DNA of 64,000 bases from Saccharothrix espanaensis DSM 44229 (GTDB taxonomy: Bacteria > Actinomycetota > Actinomycetes > Mycobacteriales > Pseudonocardiaceae). Of the stretch, positions 34,119-42,045 are shown piece after piece. The DNA lies in NCBI RefSeq assembly GCF_000328705.1, contig NC_019673.1, positions 6,076,001 to 6,140,000 on the forward strand. The letters are read 5' to 3'. The position numbers were made by a program, and so were the translations under genes. The first letter of the stretch is position 1. Every line of letters begins with the position of its first letter. The notes beneath the pieces were generated by a model. The model was not told where the DNA came from. It did not search any database and saw only the letters and a program-made list of their open reading frames with translations.

Positions 34119-36927
34119 GCCGAGCGCCTTCGACGGTGCCCGGGTGCTCCGGCTGAGGTCGGCGCCGTGCCGGACCGATCCTGATCCCGCGCCCGGGCAG
34201 TTGTTCGCCGCACTGACCGCGGCACATGCCGGTCTTTCCGGCAGCGGCCTGGTTTTCGCGGCGTGGCAGCGGGACGAGGGCGATCCGCAAGTCCGGGTGT
34301 TGTTCGGCGGGAGCCCCGGGTTCCCACCCGGTCCCGGTACCGGTGTGGTGGGCGACGTGCTCGCGCCGCTGTACCCGCCGGGCAGCACCGCGGAGGTGGT
34401 CGACTCCGCAGAGGTCGTCGCCGGTTGGCGCAGCTTCCCCGCCTGGGTGCGCTGCACCGGCCGATTCGACGCGCTGCGGCAACCGGTGGACGACAGACGA
34501 CGTCCGCCGTCCCGAGGTGCGTTCGACGACTACGTCGCGCACCTGGGCGAGTCGTTCGTCTGGCTGACCGCAGCGCAACCCCTTCCGGCGGGTCACGTCG
34601 ACGACGAGTTGTCCACGTTGGAGGTCACGATCCCGGTGCTCCGCAGGGAGACTCGGCTGGAGTCCAGTCGGATCGCCCTGCACCGCGCCGAAGGCAGCTA
34701 CCGCGAGCTGTCTCGCGCGCTGCCAACCGGCTTGTGGGCCGTCCACGTCCTGGTCGCGGGGCGCGACACCGTCTCGGCGCGGCGAGTGGCGGCGTTGTTG
34801 TGCGGTGCGAGCGACTTGGACGACCTGCCCTACACACTCGCCGCAGCAGACGCGACGGACTCCTTCGAACGCGCGTTGACCGCGGTCGTCCCGAGATCAC
34901 CGTTTCCCGCGAGTGGCGAGTTGCTGGCCGCGCTGGCGCGGCCGCCCAAGCAGGAGCTTCCCGGCATCCGACTGACCGAGCCCGCCAGGTTCGACCTCAC
35001 CCCGGAGACGAGCGGGTTCCTCGAACTCGGCACCGTGCTCGACGACGCGGACCAGGCGGCGGGCCGGTTCACGGTCGCAGGAAGCACCTTGAACCGCCAC
35101 ACGTTCGTCGCGGGCTCGACCGGCGCGGGCAAGTCGCAGACCGTGCGGCACCTGCTGGAGCGGTTGCACCACGCGGGTGTGCCGTGGCTTGTCGTGGAGC
35201 CCGCGAAGGCGGAGTACGCGGCGATGGCGGGCCGCATCGGCGAGGACGTGGTGACGGTGATCAGGCCGGGTGCGCCGGACGCCGTCCCGGTCGGCCTCAA
35301 CCCCCTGGAGCCGGAGCCGGGTTTCCCGATCCAGACGCACATCGACCTGGTGCGGGCGCTGTTCCTCGCCGCGTTCGACGCCGACGAGCCGTTCCCGCAG
35401 GTGCTCAGCCTCGCGTTGAACCGCTGCTACACCGAGCTGGGCTGGAACACCGTGGTGGGCGGGTCGCGCCTACCAGGCGTGACGCCGAAGTACCCGACCC
35501 TGGCCGACCTGAGGCGAGCGGCCCTGGAGGTGGTCGAGGGCGTCGGGTACGGCAAGGAGGTCACCGACAACGTCCGGGGCTTCATCGACGTGCGGCTGGG
35601 TGGGTTGCGGCTGGGCACCCCCGGCCGGTTCTTCGAGGGCGGCCACCCGCTCGACGTCACGGACCTGTTGCGGCGCAACGTGGTGCTGGAGATCGAGGAC
35701 GTCGGCAACGATCAGGACAAGGCGTTCTTCATCGGCGCGGTGCTGATCCGGCTGCACGAACACCTGCGATCCCGCAGGTCCGAGGGTCCGAGCGGTGGGC
35801 TCCGGCACGTCACCGTGCTGGAGGAGGCGCACAGGCTGCTCAAGCGTGCCGAGCCGGGCTCGCCGACCGCGCACGCGGTGGAGCTGTTCACCGCCCTGCT
35901 GGCCGAGATCCGCGCCTACGGCGAAGGCATCGTGGTGGCCGAGCAGATCCCGTCGAAGATCGTGCCGGACGTCGTCAAGAACACCGCGTTGAAGATCGTC
36001 CACCGGTTGCCCGCCGCAGACGACCGGGACGTCGTCGGCGCGACCATGAACCTCGACGAGGCGCAGTCCCGGCACGTCGTGTCGTTGCCGCCCGGGCGGG
36101 CGGTGGTGTTCGCCGACGGCATGGACCGTCCCGTGCGGCTGAGCGTGCCGCTGGGCGAGGACCGTGAGAAGCGCGTGCCCGGCCGTGCCCCTGCCATCCG
36201 GGATACCCGAAGCGTCGCGTGCGGCCCGACCTGTCGTGCGCGGGCGTGCCTGCTGCGCGAGGTCGACGCCGGCGCGACCGCCGCCGAAGACCCACGACTC
36301 GTGTTGTGGATCGAACTCCTCGTCGTGGCGCACCTCGTGGGGCGCCCGGCTCCCCGACCGGAGCGGAAGTGGCTGGTGAGCCTCACCGCGAGGTTCGACG
36401 CCCGTACCCTCGAGTGCGCCATCGCCCACCGCGTGCAGACCGCGGTGGACCTCCGCTACACCGGGCTGGCGGCGCACTACCAACCCGAGGCGCTCGCCGA
36501 GCACGTCGCGGCGTCGGCGTTGGCCACCGTGCGCGGGGACGCCACGACGTGCGACGGGGCGGAGGCGCAGTGGCAGGCCGGCAAGTACCGATGGCTGGAC
36601 GTGGTGCGGGCGCTCGTGGAAGCAGGCCCTGACACCGGTCCGCACCCCGACACGGCGAGCTGGGCCGACCGCGGCCTCCACCTGACCGGCGACACCGCGG
36701 CCGAGCAGCTCACGGACCTGGAGGCCCACCCCGACAGCTGGCTGCCCGACGACACGGTGATCACCGGTGCGGGCACACCGCCGGTCCACGAACAGGCGTT
36801 GGCCGAGCTGAGCCGTGTGCAGCCCTTGGATCAGCGGTTCCTCGCAGTCACCGGCTTCCTGGGCCTGAGCACCACGTGGCCGTTGGCCACGCTCAACCTC
36901 ACTGATCAGACACAAGGTGACCGATGA
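34111..36927 (+). CDS. HerA/VirB4-superfamily ATPase with Cys-containing C-terminal extension
   Basis: 938 residues from a GTG overlapping the previous stop by 8 bases. Residues 1-300 are a variable N-terminal region. The motor has Walker A GSTGAGKSQT near 334, VVEPAKAEYAAMA after it, and Walker B VTVLEEAHRL near 568. The C-terminal motor strand AVVFADGMDRPVRLSVPLGE follows. HerA-type hexamers translocate DNA or drive secretion. A tail of about 250 residues starts with SVACGPTCRARACLLRE, a possible metal-binding cluster, and is otherwise unrecognised. With the membrane partner it resembles conjugation or anti-phage machinery, but no nuclease or relaxase gene is adjacent. Confidence 0.85.
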   Translation: MLEPSAFDGARVLRLRSAPCRTDPDPAPGQLFAALTAAHAGLSGSGLVFAAWQRDEGDPQVRVLFGGSPGFPPGPGTGVVGDVLAPLYPPGSTAEVVDSAEVVAGWRSFPAWVRCTGRFDALRQPVDDRRRPPSRGAFDDYVAHLGESFVWLTAAQPLPAGHVDDELSTLEVTIPVLRRETRLESSRIALHRAEGSYRELSRALPTGLWAVHVLVAGRDTVSARRVAALLCGASDLDDLPYTLAAADATDSFERALTAVVPRSPFPASGELLAALARPPKQELPGIRLTEPARFDLTPETSGFLELGTVLDDADQAAGRFTVAGSTLNRHTFVAGSTGAGKSQTVRHLLERLHHAGVPWLVVEPAKAEYAAMAGRIGEDVVTVIRPGAPDAVPVGLNPLEPEPGFPIQTHIDLVRALFLAAFDADEPFPQVLSLALNRCYTELGWNTVVGGSRLPGVTPKYPTLADLRRAALEVVEGVGYGKEVTDNVRGFIDVRLGGLRLGTPGRFFEGGHPLDVTDLLRRNVVLEIEDVGNDQDKAFFIGAVLIRLHEHLRSRRSEGPSGGLRHVTVLEEAHRLLKRAEPGSPTAHAVELFTALLAEIRAYGEGIVVAEQIPSKIVPDVVKNTALKIVHRLPAADDRDVVGATMNLDEAQSRHVVSLPPGRAVVFADGMDRPVRLSVPLGEDREKRVPGRAPAIRDTRSVACGPTCRARACLLREVDAGATAAEDPRLVLWIELLVVAHLVGRPAPRPERKWLVSLTARFDARTLECAIAHRVQTAVDLRYTGLAAHYQPEALAEHVAASALATVRGDATTCDGAEAQWQAGKYRWLDVVRALVEAGPDTGPHPDTASWADRGLHLTGDTAAEQLTDLEAHPDSWLPDDTVITGAGTPPVHEQALAELSRVQPLDQRFLAVTGFLGLSTTWPLATLNLTDQTQGDR

Positions 36928-37379
36928 GTGCGGACAAGAACAGACCCGTCGAGGAGCCGGCCGCACCCGACCGGCGCGCCGAGGCCGCCGAGGCCGCCGA
37001 GGCCGCCGTGGAAACACGCCAGGACGAACCGGCCGAGGGAACCGCCAGGCGCTCGCTGCGCGAAGAACGTCCACTGGAAACCGACGTCCGCGACAAGGTC
37101 GCGGTGGAGCCCGCTGCCAAGGAGATCGTCCGGCACGCAGATCAACGGGCGCTCAAGGGCGATGGCGACCACTACGTCCGGGGCGTGCGCGAGGGAGACC
37201 TCGTCTACTACGTCGACGGTGTGCTCGACCGGCAGGTGCCGAACGTGGAAACCAAGTACCCCGGTGGCGGACGAGCCGCCCACTGGGATCCCGACAAGGA
37301 CGCCCTGGTGATCGAGGATGGTGACCGGGGCACGGTGTTCACGCCGAAGAACGGAAGGGACTACTTCGATGACCTCTGA
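36924..37379 (+). CDS. Hypothetical protein of the HerA operon
   Basis: 151 residues; its ATG overlaps the ATPase stop (ATGA). The first 65 residues are charged and Ala-rich (RRAEAAEAAEAAVETRQDEPAE), likely disordered or helical. The C-terminal 80 form a compact beta-rich domain (GDGDHYVRGVREGDLVYYVDGVLDRQVPNVE, DKDALVIEDGDRGTVFTPKNG). Overlapping starts on both sides argue that it is part of the same machine. No family recognised. Confidence 0.7.
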   Translation: MSADKNRPVEEPAAPDRRAEAAEAAEAAVETRQDEPAEGTARRSLREERPLETDVRDKVAVEPAAKEIVRHADQRALKGDGDHYVRGVREGDLVYYVDGVLDRQVPNVETKYPGGGRAAHWDPDKDALVIEDGDRGTVFTPKNGRDYFDDL

Positions 37380-37818
37380 CGGTCGGGAGCTTTCCGGCGA
37401 AGGTGTCGTCCGGCTGCGGACAGGCGAGTTCGACCTGCTGCGCCAAGTCGTGCGCGAGGTCCGCGAACTGAGCGACGACCAGCTCTCCGCTCTCGGAGTG
37501 GGCCGGGATGAGGTGGATGACCTGCGCACTGCGGTACGCACCGTGCACGGTGAACTTGCCGACACCGACTACAGCGCTGTGGACGTGGTGCTCGATGAGT
37601 CCGCCACCGAACCACCCGCGGTGACCCACCCAGAGCCGCCCGGTCCGGCCCGGGTCACTGGCCTGCTCACACAGGCGACAGCCGTGCGACTACCGCACCT
37701 GATCCACTATGTACGCGACTGGCTCGGAGAACCGGAACTGAGCCTCCGCACCGGCAGCGATCCCGCACAGCTCGACGGCCTCGCCGCCCGCTTCCCCACG
37801 TCCAGCGCCAACCACTGA
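37369..37818 (+). CDS. Hypothetical protein, last gene of the HerA operon
   Basis: 149 residues from the ATG at 37369, 11 bases inside the previous gene, with GGAAGGGA upstream. Helical N-terminus (EFDLLRQVVREVRELSDDQLSALGVGRDEVDDLRTAVRTVHGELADTDYS, given as a region), then LLTQATAVRLPHLIHYVRDWLGEPEL. It has no membrane segment or catalytic motif I can identify. Its position suggests an accessory or regulatory subunit. Confidence 0.65.
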   Translation: MTSDGRELSGEGVVRLRTGEFDLLRQVVREVRELSDDQLSALGVGRDEVDDLRTAVRTVHGELADTDYSAVDVVLDESATEPPAVTHPEPPGPARVTGLLTQATAVRLPHLIHYVRDWLGEPELSLRTGSDPAQLDGLAARFPTSSANH

Positions 37819-38313
37819 ACGCGTCGACCTCGCGCGTGGTCTGCCCCGAGCGAGCAGGGTTGGTCCGTACGCGCGCTGGGGCCTGGGCATCTCCGACGTG
37901 CCGTGCCTTCCCTGCACACGCAGGGGTGGCCGATCGCGCTGCACAACAGGGCGGCGGCACGGCAGTGTGTCCTCAGGATGGCGAAGTAGTGGTCGCTGCG
38001 GCGACGGATGACGTATCACGCCCTCGACGCCGGAGATGTTCCAGTCACGGCAGCCGATCCGGGAGAGCGGGACCTCGAACAAAGGACCCCTTGGTGGGTA
38101 GGCGCAGGCAATGCCCGGGTTCTATCTCGGCCGTGGAGGTGTTGTTCTTCAGCCAGTCCACGGTGTCTCGGCCAGTTCGTTGTCCAGCAAGGCTTCGGCG
38201 GCGGGGCCGGCGACGCGGGTCGCGGGCCGTTCGGGTGGACACCTTGTCGGCCGTTGCCTTTCCGGATCTGTCTCCGTGATCCTGGCCCTACCGACCGGAG
38301 GAAGGCGGAGCAG
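37819..38313. other. Intergenic region without a supported gene
   Basis: About 500 bases between the HerA operon and the terpene synthase. Minus-strand peptides (VPLSRIGCRDWNISGVEGVIRH at about 38010-38080, DTVDWLKNNTSTAEIEPGHCL at about 38090-38160) look like gene pieces in different frames. The 3' part carries the terpene synthase ribosome binding site. Confidence 0.4.
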
Positions 38314-39375
38314 GTGGGCAGACCGGCCACGCCGCAGCAGACGGCGTTCCACATCCCGTTCCCCCGCGCGATCAGCCCGGACGTGTCCGCGGTGCACCCG
38401 GGCTCGATGGCGTGGCTGCGCCGGCACGGGATGCTCCGGAGTGACGCGTCCGCACGGCGGGTGGACGGGTGGCGGCTCACCGAACTGGCCGGCCGCTTCT
38501 TCCCCGATGCCCGAGGCGAGGACCTGCGCCTGGGCGCGGACGTCATGGGGTTCTTCTTCCTGTTCGACGACCAGTTCGACCACCCCGGTGGCCTGCGGGC
38601 CGAGGCGGTCGCGGTCAGCAAGCGGTTGCTGCACCTGACATCCCTGCCCGCCGGCCCCGCCCCCGAGGGGGCCGGCCCCGTGGTCGCGGCCTGGGCGGAT
38701 CTGTGGAACCGGTCGTGTCAGGGGATGTCGTCGGCATGGCGGGTCAGGGCGGCCCGCGAGTGGCGCCGGTACTTTGTCGGGAACCTGGAGGAATCCGTCG
38801 CGCGGGAAGGCATGTCCGGCGAGTCGGTGGAGGACTACCTCCGGCTGCGCGCGATGACCATAGGCACCACGCCCGTGTACGACCTGTGCGAACGCACCCA
38901 GCACTTCGAGATCCCGGACGAGGTCCTGCACAGCCACCACGTGCAGGCGATGCGGGACCTGGCCACCGAGATCGTCGTCCTGTGCAACGACGTGGCCTCC
39001 ACGATCAAGGAAAGCGCCCGGGGCGAAACCCTCAACGCCGTGCTCCTCCTCGAACGGCACCACGAAGCAGAACGCGGACCGGCTGTCGCGCGCGTCCAGC
39101 GAATGGTCGAAGCCCGCCTCGCGGCCTTCCGGCGGCTGCGCGACCGCACGTCCCGGACCTGCGCTGCGCTCGACCTCACCGCCGAGCAGTGCGATCGGGT
39201 CGACCGCTACGTGCGCACAGCTCTGATGTCGGTGGTGCGCGGCAACTACGACTGGCAACAGCGCAGCGCACGCTTCTCGGCCGACGACGCCCGCCCCGGC
39301 TCCCTACCCGGATACCTCGACGATCTCGTCGGGCACTCCGGCGTCGTCGGGCCGCCCCCCGTCGACGGATCATGA
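38314..39375 (+). CDS. Class I terpene synthase
   Basis: 353 residues from the GTG at 38314 (AAGGCGGAG just upstream). The metal-binding motif DDQFD is at residue about 85 in GFFFLFDDQFDH. The NSE triad reads NDVASTIKE near 224. Both bind the Mg2+ cluster that triggers ionisation of farnesyl or geranyl diphosphate. The start FHIPFPRAISPDV and the length suit bacterial sesquiterpene cyclases. The pyrophosphate-sensing Arg should lie in the YDLCERTQHFEIP segment. No prenyltransferase or P450 is adjacent, so the product is probably a volatile hydrocarbon or alcohol. The exact product is not predictable here. Confidence 0.92.
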   Translation: MGRPATPQQTAFHIPFPRAISPDVSAVHPGSMAWLRRHGMLRSDASARRVDGWRLTELAGRFFPDARGEDLRLGADVMGFFFLFDDQFDHPGGLRAEAVAVSKRLLHLTSLPAGPAPEGAGPVVAAWADLWNRSCQGMSSAWRVRAAREWRRYFVGNLEESVAREGMSGESVEDYLRLRAMTIGTTPVYDLCERTQHFEIPDEVLHSHHVQAMRDLATEIVVLCNDVASTIKESARGETLNAVLLLERHHEAERGPAVARVQRMVEARLAAFRRLRDRTSRTCAALDLTAEQCDRVDRYVRTALMSVVRGNYDWQQRSARFSADDARPGSLPGYLDDLVGHSGVVGPPPVDGS

Positions 39376-39519
39376 CGCCCTTCCGCGCCACAGCGACCGT
39401 GGGGGTTCACCTCTGTCGCGCTCACATCGTTCATCACAACTCCTTCGGCCGCTTGCGCGTCGATCACCGAGAGTGGTCGAGTTGTTACTAGTTGCTTGTC
39501 ATCCAGTCGGGAGCAGCAC

Positions 39520-40083
39520 ATGCCGAGACACCTGGGAACGACTACGCGCAACCGGTTCAGGGCCTGGGCGGTGGCCGCCGCCTCCATCCTCGCGCTGGGT
39601 TCCGCCGCGGCGGTCCCGCCGCCCGCCGAAGCCGCGGTCGCCAGCCTGGCCTGCACCATCAACGTGCAACTGAGCTTCAGCCCACCGCTGACCGCCGTGC
39701 AGACCTCGGCGTCGGTGGTCGCCGTCGCCAGCCTGTCGAACTGCCTGTCCCCCAACGGCTCACAGCCGCAATTGGCCGGCGGCGTGGCCACGCCCGTCAC
39801 GGGCACCGTGTCCAGCCTCGGCGGCGTCCCGTGCAACCTGCTGCTCACCATCACCGGCTCGGGAGTCATCGAATGGTCCCCGGGCGGCGAGCAGACGACG
39901 TTCGACTTCACCGTACGCACCAACGTGCTCGACGGCACCGTGCAGCTGACCACCTGGCAAACCGGCGGCACCCTGGCCGGCACCACCTCACAGACGGTCG
40001 GAGCGGCCAACCCCAACCTCGACTGCCTGCTCAACGGCCTGTCAGGTCTGGCGGTGCCGGTCGCGGTGACGACCTTCCTCTGA
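39520..40083 (+). CDS. Secreted protein, unknown function
   Basis: 187 residues from the ATG at 39520 (CGGGAGCAG upstream). A signal peptide (RFRAWAVAAASILALGSAAAVPPPAEA) is cleaved near residue 36. The mature part is Thr/Val/Ser-rich and beta-like, with four Cys (SLACTINV, LSNCLSP, GVPCNLLLT, NLDCLLNG) likely forming two disulphides. A very strong hairpin follows. The family is not recognised, though similar small beta-sandwich exported proteins are common in actinomycetes. Confidence 0.75.
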   Translation: MPRHLGTTTRNRFRAWAVAAASILALGSAAAVPPPAEAAVASLACTINVQLSFSPPLTAVQTSASVVAVASLSNCLSPNGSQPQLAGGVATPVTGTVSSLGGVPCNLLLTITGSGVIEWSPGGEQTTFDFTVRTNVLDGTVQLTTWQTGGTLAGTTSQTVGAANPNLDCLLNGLSGLAVPVAVTTFL

Positions 40084-40140
40084 TCGTGTGCGGGACTGCG
40101 AAACGAGCGCCCCTGTCACTGAGCGTGTGATCAGCCGACC

Positions 40141-40172
40141 AAGGACGGGCAGGGGCGCCCCTGCCCGTCCTT
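40141..40172 (+). terminator. Perfect 32-base palindrome, terminator
   Basis: Bases 40141-40156 and 40157-40172 are exact reverse complements with no spacer (stem closed by a GGGGCGCCCC centre). The palindrome begins 58 bases after the stop of the secreted protein and is followed by TTGAGG. A termination role is most likely. Confidence 0.75.
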
Positions 40173-41113
40173 GAGGCGTCACGGTCAGGTGTCGGGCTGG
40201 ATCGGACTTGCGCAGCGGGCCTCCGGGACTACGAGGTTGGCGAGCTCGCCACGCGCTACGTGCACATCGCCGTCCTCGCCGACGCCGCCATCAAGATCGT
40301 GGAGATCCACCACGGTGTCCACGAGTCGACTGCCACGCCGAACGGCTCGTCAGCACCGTCGGGCACGAAGCCACCGACCACCCGCTCATCATCAACCAAC
40401 ACCACCTGAGAACAGTGCCGCACCGCCCTTTCCGGCCTCGACCCGACCGGTGCAACGCACGCACCTGCCGCTCAGCCGTTGCGTGCCGCGGGCGGAGCGG
40501 ACACCCGCCCGGCAGGTGTTCACCCCGGCGGAGGCCGTCGATCTGGTGGACTGGGTGCCGCGTGAACGCGCCCATGGCGCTGTCGACCACCTGGGGCGGG
40601 CCGGAACGGGTGATCGACGATCTCATCGTCCTTTCCCGCTGACGTAGAGGCTGCGCCGTTCGGGTGTTTCTCGGCGGTGGACGGCTCCCAGCCGCCCAGC
40701 GGCTCCCATGCGATCGGTATCACCCGGACTGATGACGCATTCGGCATCCGGTGACCGTGAGTCTTCACATTCGCGGGCCCGGCGGTCGGAAGGCACCTCA
40801 CCCAGGTGGTTCGGCTGTCGCTGTGCGATCTGATGCCGCCCACGGCCGCGTCGCCGGTTCAGCCGGCCTCGACGGCGGCGGTGCGAGCCCGGTTGTCGAC
40901 GCCGACGGCCGCGCGGGCTTCGAACTGGCTGTCCCGAACCGGGTGGTGCGTGCCTTGTCGTTCAACTTGACAGTGCGACGAGAAGAATATGGCGAGAGGG
41001 TGCTTCTACATTTCGAAGGCGAGCCTCCGGATAGCGCGAAACGGTCATCGGAAGCTTGTTTGCGGTGCACTCCACGTTCCTGCACAGTGGTTTGACCAGG
41101 GTGAGGAGAAATC
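40173..41113. other. Region of decayed coding sequence
   Basis: Plus-strand peptide pieces in different frames look like former protein: GLRDYEVGELATRYVHIAVLADAAIKIVEIHHG (about 40220-40320, region), VFTPAEAVDLVDWVPRERAHG (about 40517-40575) and MALSTTWGGPERVIDDLIVL (about 40574-40640). At 40751-41095 a 114-codon frame (FELAVPNRVVRALSFNLTVRR) has no convincing start signal. No intact gene is supported. Confidence 0.4.
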
Positions 41114-41257
41114 ATGAAGGTGCGAGTTGAGTTCACCGCCAGTTGCCGCCTACCGGATTTGATGCGTGCCCTTCGCGGGGTGGTCACGGCAGTCGCCGTC
41201 GTCCTGATCGTGCTGCTCACGGGTGACATGCTGCCGAGCGGGGTGTGGCTGCGGTAG
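41114..41257 (+). CDS. 47-residue single-span membrane peptide
   Basis: An ATG at 41114 with GAGGAGAAATC upstream opens a 47-codon frame: MKVRVEFTASCRLPDLMRAL, then the hydrophobic segment GVVTAVAVVLIVLLTGDML and the end PSGVWLR. It stops 10 bases before a strong bidirectional terminator and is convergent with the lasso peptide genes. It has a good start signal and a credible membrane span but no known homologue I can name. It might be unrelated to the lasso locus. Confidence 0.5.
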   Translation: MKVRVEFTASCRLPDLMRALRGVVTAVAVVLIVLLTGDMLPSGVWLR

Positions 41258-41267
41258 GCCGCGCTGG

Positions 41268-41314
41268 AGGTGCCCAGGCCGCGCCGGGAATGTCCCGGCG
41301 CGGCCTGGGCACCT
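41268..41314. terminator. Bidirectional terminator of the lasso locus
   Basis: Perfect 22-base arms (41268-41289 and 41293-41314) with an ATG loop lie between the convergent membrane-peptide gene and the last lasso gene, 5 bases from the latter's stop. This is the longest perfect stem with a loop that I saw in the window. Confidence 0.9.
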
Positions 41315-41319
41315 TTCGC

Positions 41320-42045
41320 TCACAGCGTCAGAACTTTGACGAAGCCAACCGCGGTCCACTCCGGTGACCGGTCCACCATCAGCCCGTCGACCTCCACCCA
41401 CGCGTGGAATCGCACGGGATCTTCGGCGGCTCCGATGACCCACCGCATCCGCTGACGGGACAAGGCGGCGGTGACCACCGCGCCCAGCGAACGTTCCAAG
41501 CACGCCACCCGCCCGAAGTGTCGATCCGCCGCCGCGTCGACCGCCGCGACCGTCGACACCGCCTCCGCGACCGTCGCGGCGCGCGAGCACCAGCGGCCCA
41601 ACAGCAGCTCGATCAGACGGGTCGTGAGGTGGAACGGCAGGCGCAGCAACACCAGGGCGATCAGCAGACCCGCGTGCTCACGGACCGAGGGTGCCCGTTG
41701 CGCCCAGCCGGCGTTCAGGATGCCTTCGGGGCGTTCCGGCGAGGTCATCGGCGGTCGTGACGCACCCACGCCCGGCGCGATCAGTCCTCGCGCCAGCATG
41801 TCCCCGACCACGTGTCGGGCGTCGGCCCGGAACACGTCGGCGGTGGGCTGCGCGTACTGCGCGGCTGCGGTGCCGATGACGTGCTCGACGTCGCCGAGGC
41901 GGCCGAGTTCCCGCCACAGCGCCGTCGCGGTCGCGTTCAGCACGTGCCACTGCCCCGATCTGCCGTCCAGCAGGAACGTCGCCCCGCTGGCCGCCGCGGC
42001 GGCGTGGACGTGGCAGGGAACGTGCACCACGGTGGGCTGCCTCAC
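41320..42045 (-). CDS. Lasso peptide B protein: fused RRE and transglutaminase-like protease
   Basis: 241 residues from the GTG at 42045, whose GTGA overlaps the cyclase stop (a second GTG at 42063 is possible). Residues 1-90 form a PqqD-like RiPP recognition element (FLLDGRSGQWHVLNATATALWREL). Residues about 120-240 are the leader protease: catalytic Cys in VACLERSLGAVVTAAL (near 179), His in RFHAWVEVDG (near 211) and Asp in MVDRSPEW. The two functions are separate genes (B1, B2) in many actinomycete loci but joined here, as in proteobacteria. It binds the precursor leader and removes it. Confidence 0.92.
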   Translation of the reverse strand: MRQPTVVHVPCHVHAAAAASGATFLLDGRSGQWHVLNATATALWRELGRLGDVEHVIGTAAAQYAQPTADVFRADARHVVGDMLARGLIAPGVGASRPPMTSPERPEGILNAGWAQRAPSVREHAGLLIALVLLRLPFHLTTRLIELLLGRWCSRAATVAEAVSTVAAVDAAADRHFGRVACLERSLGAVVTAALSRQRMRWVIGAAEDPVRFHAWVEVDGLMVDRSPEWTAVGFVKVLTL

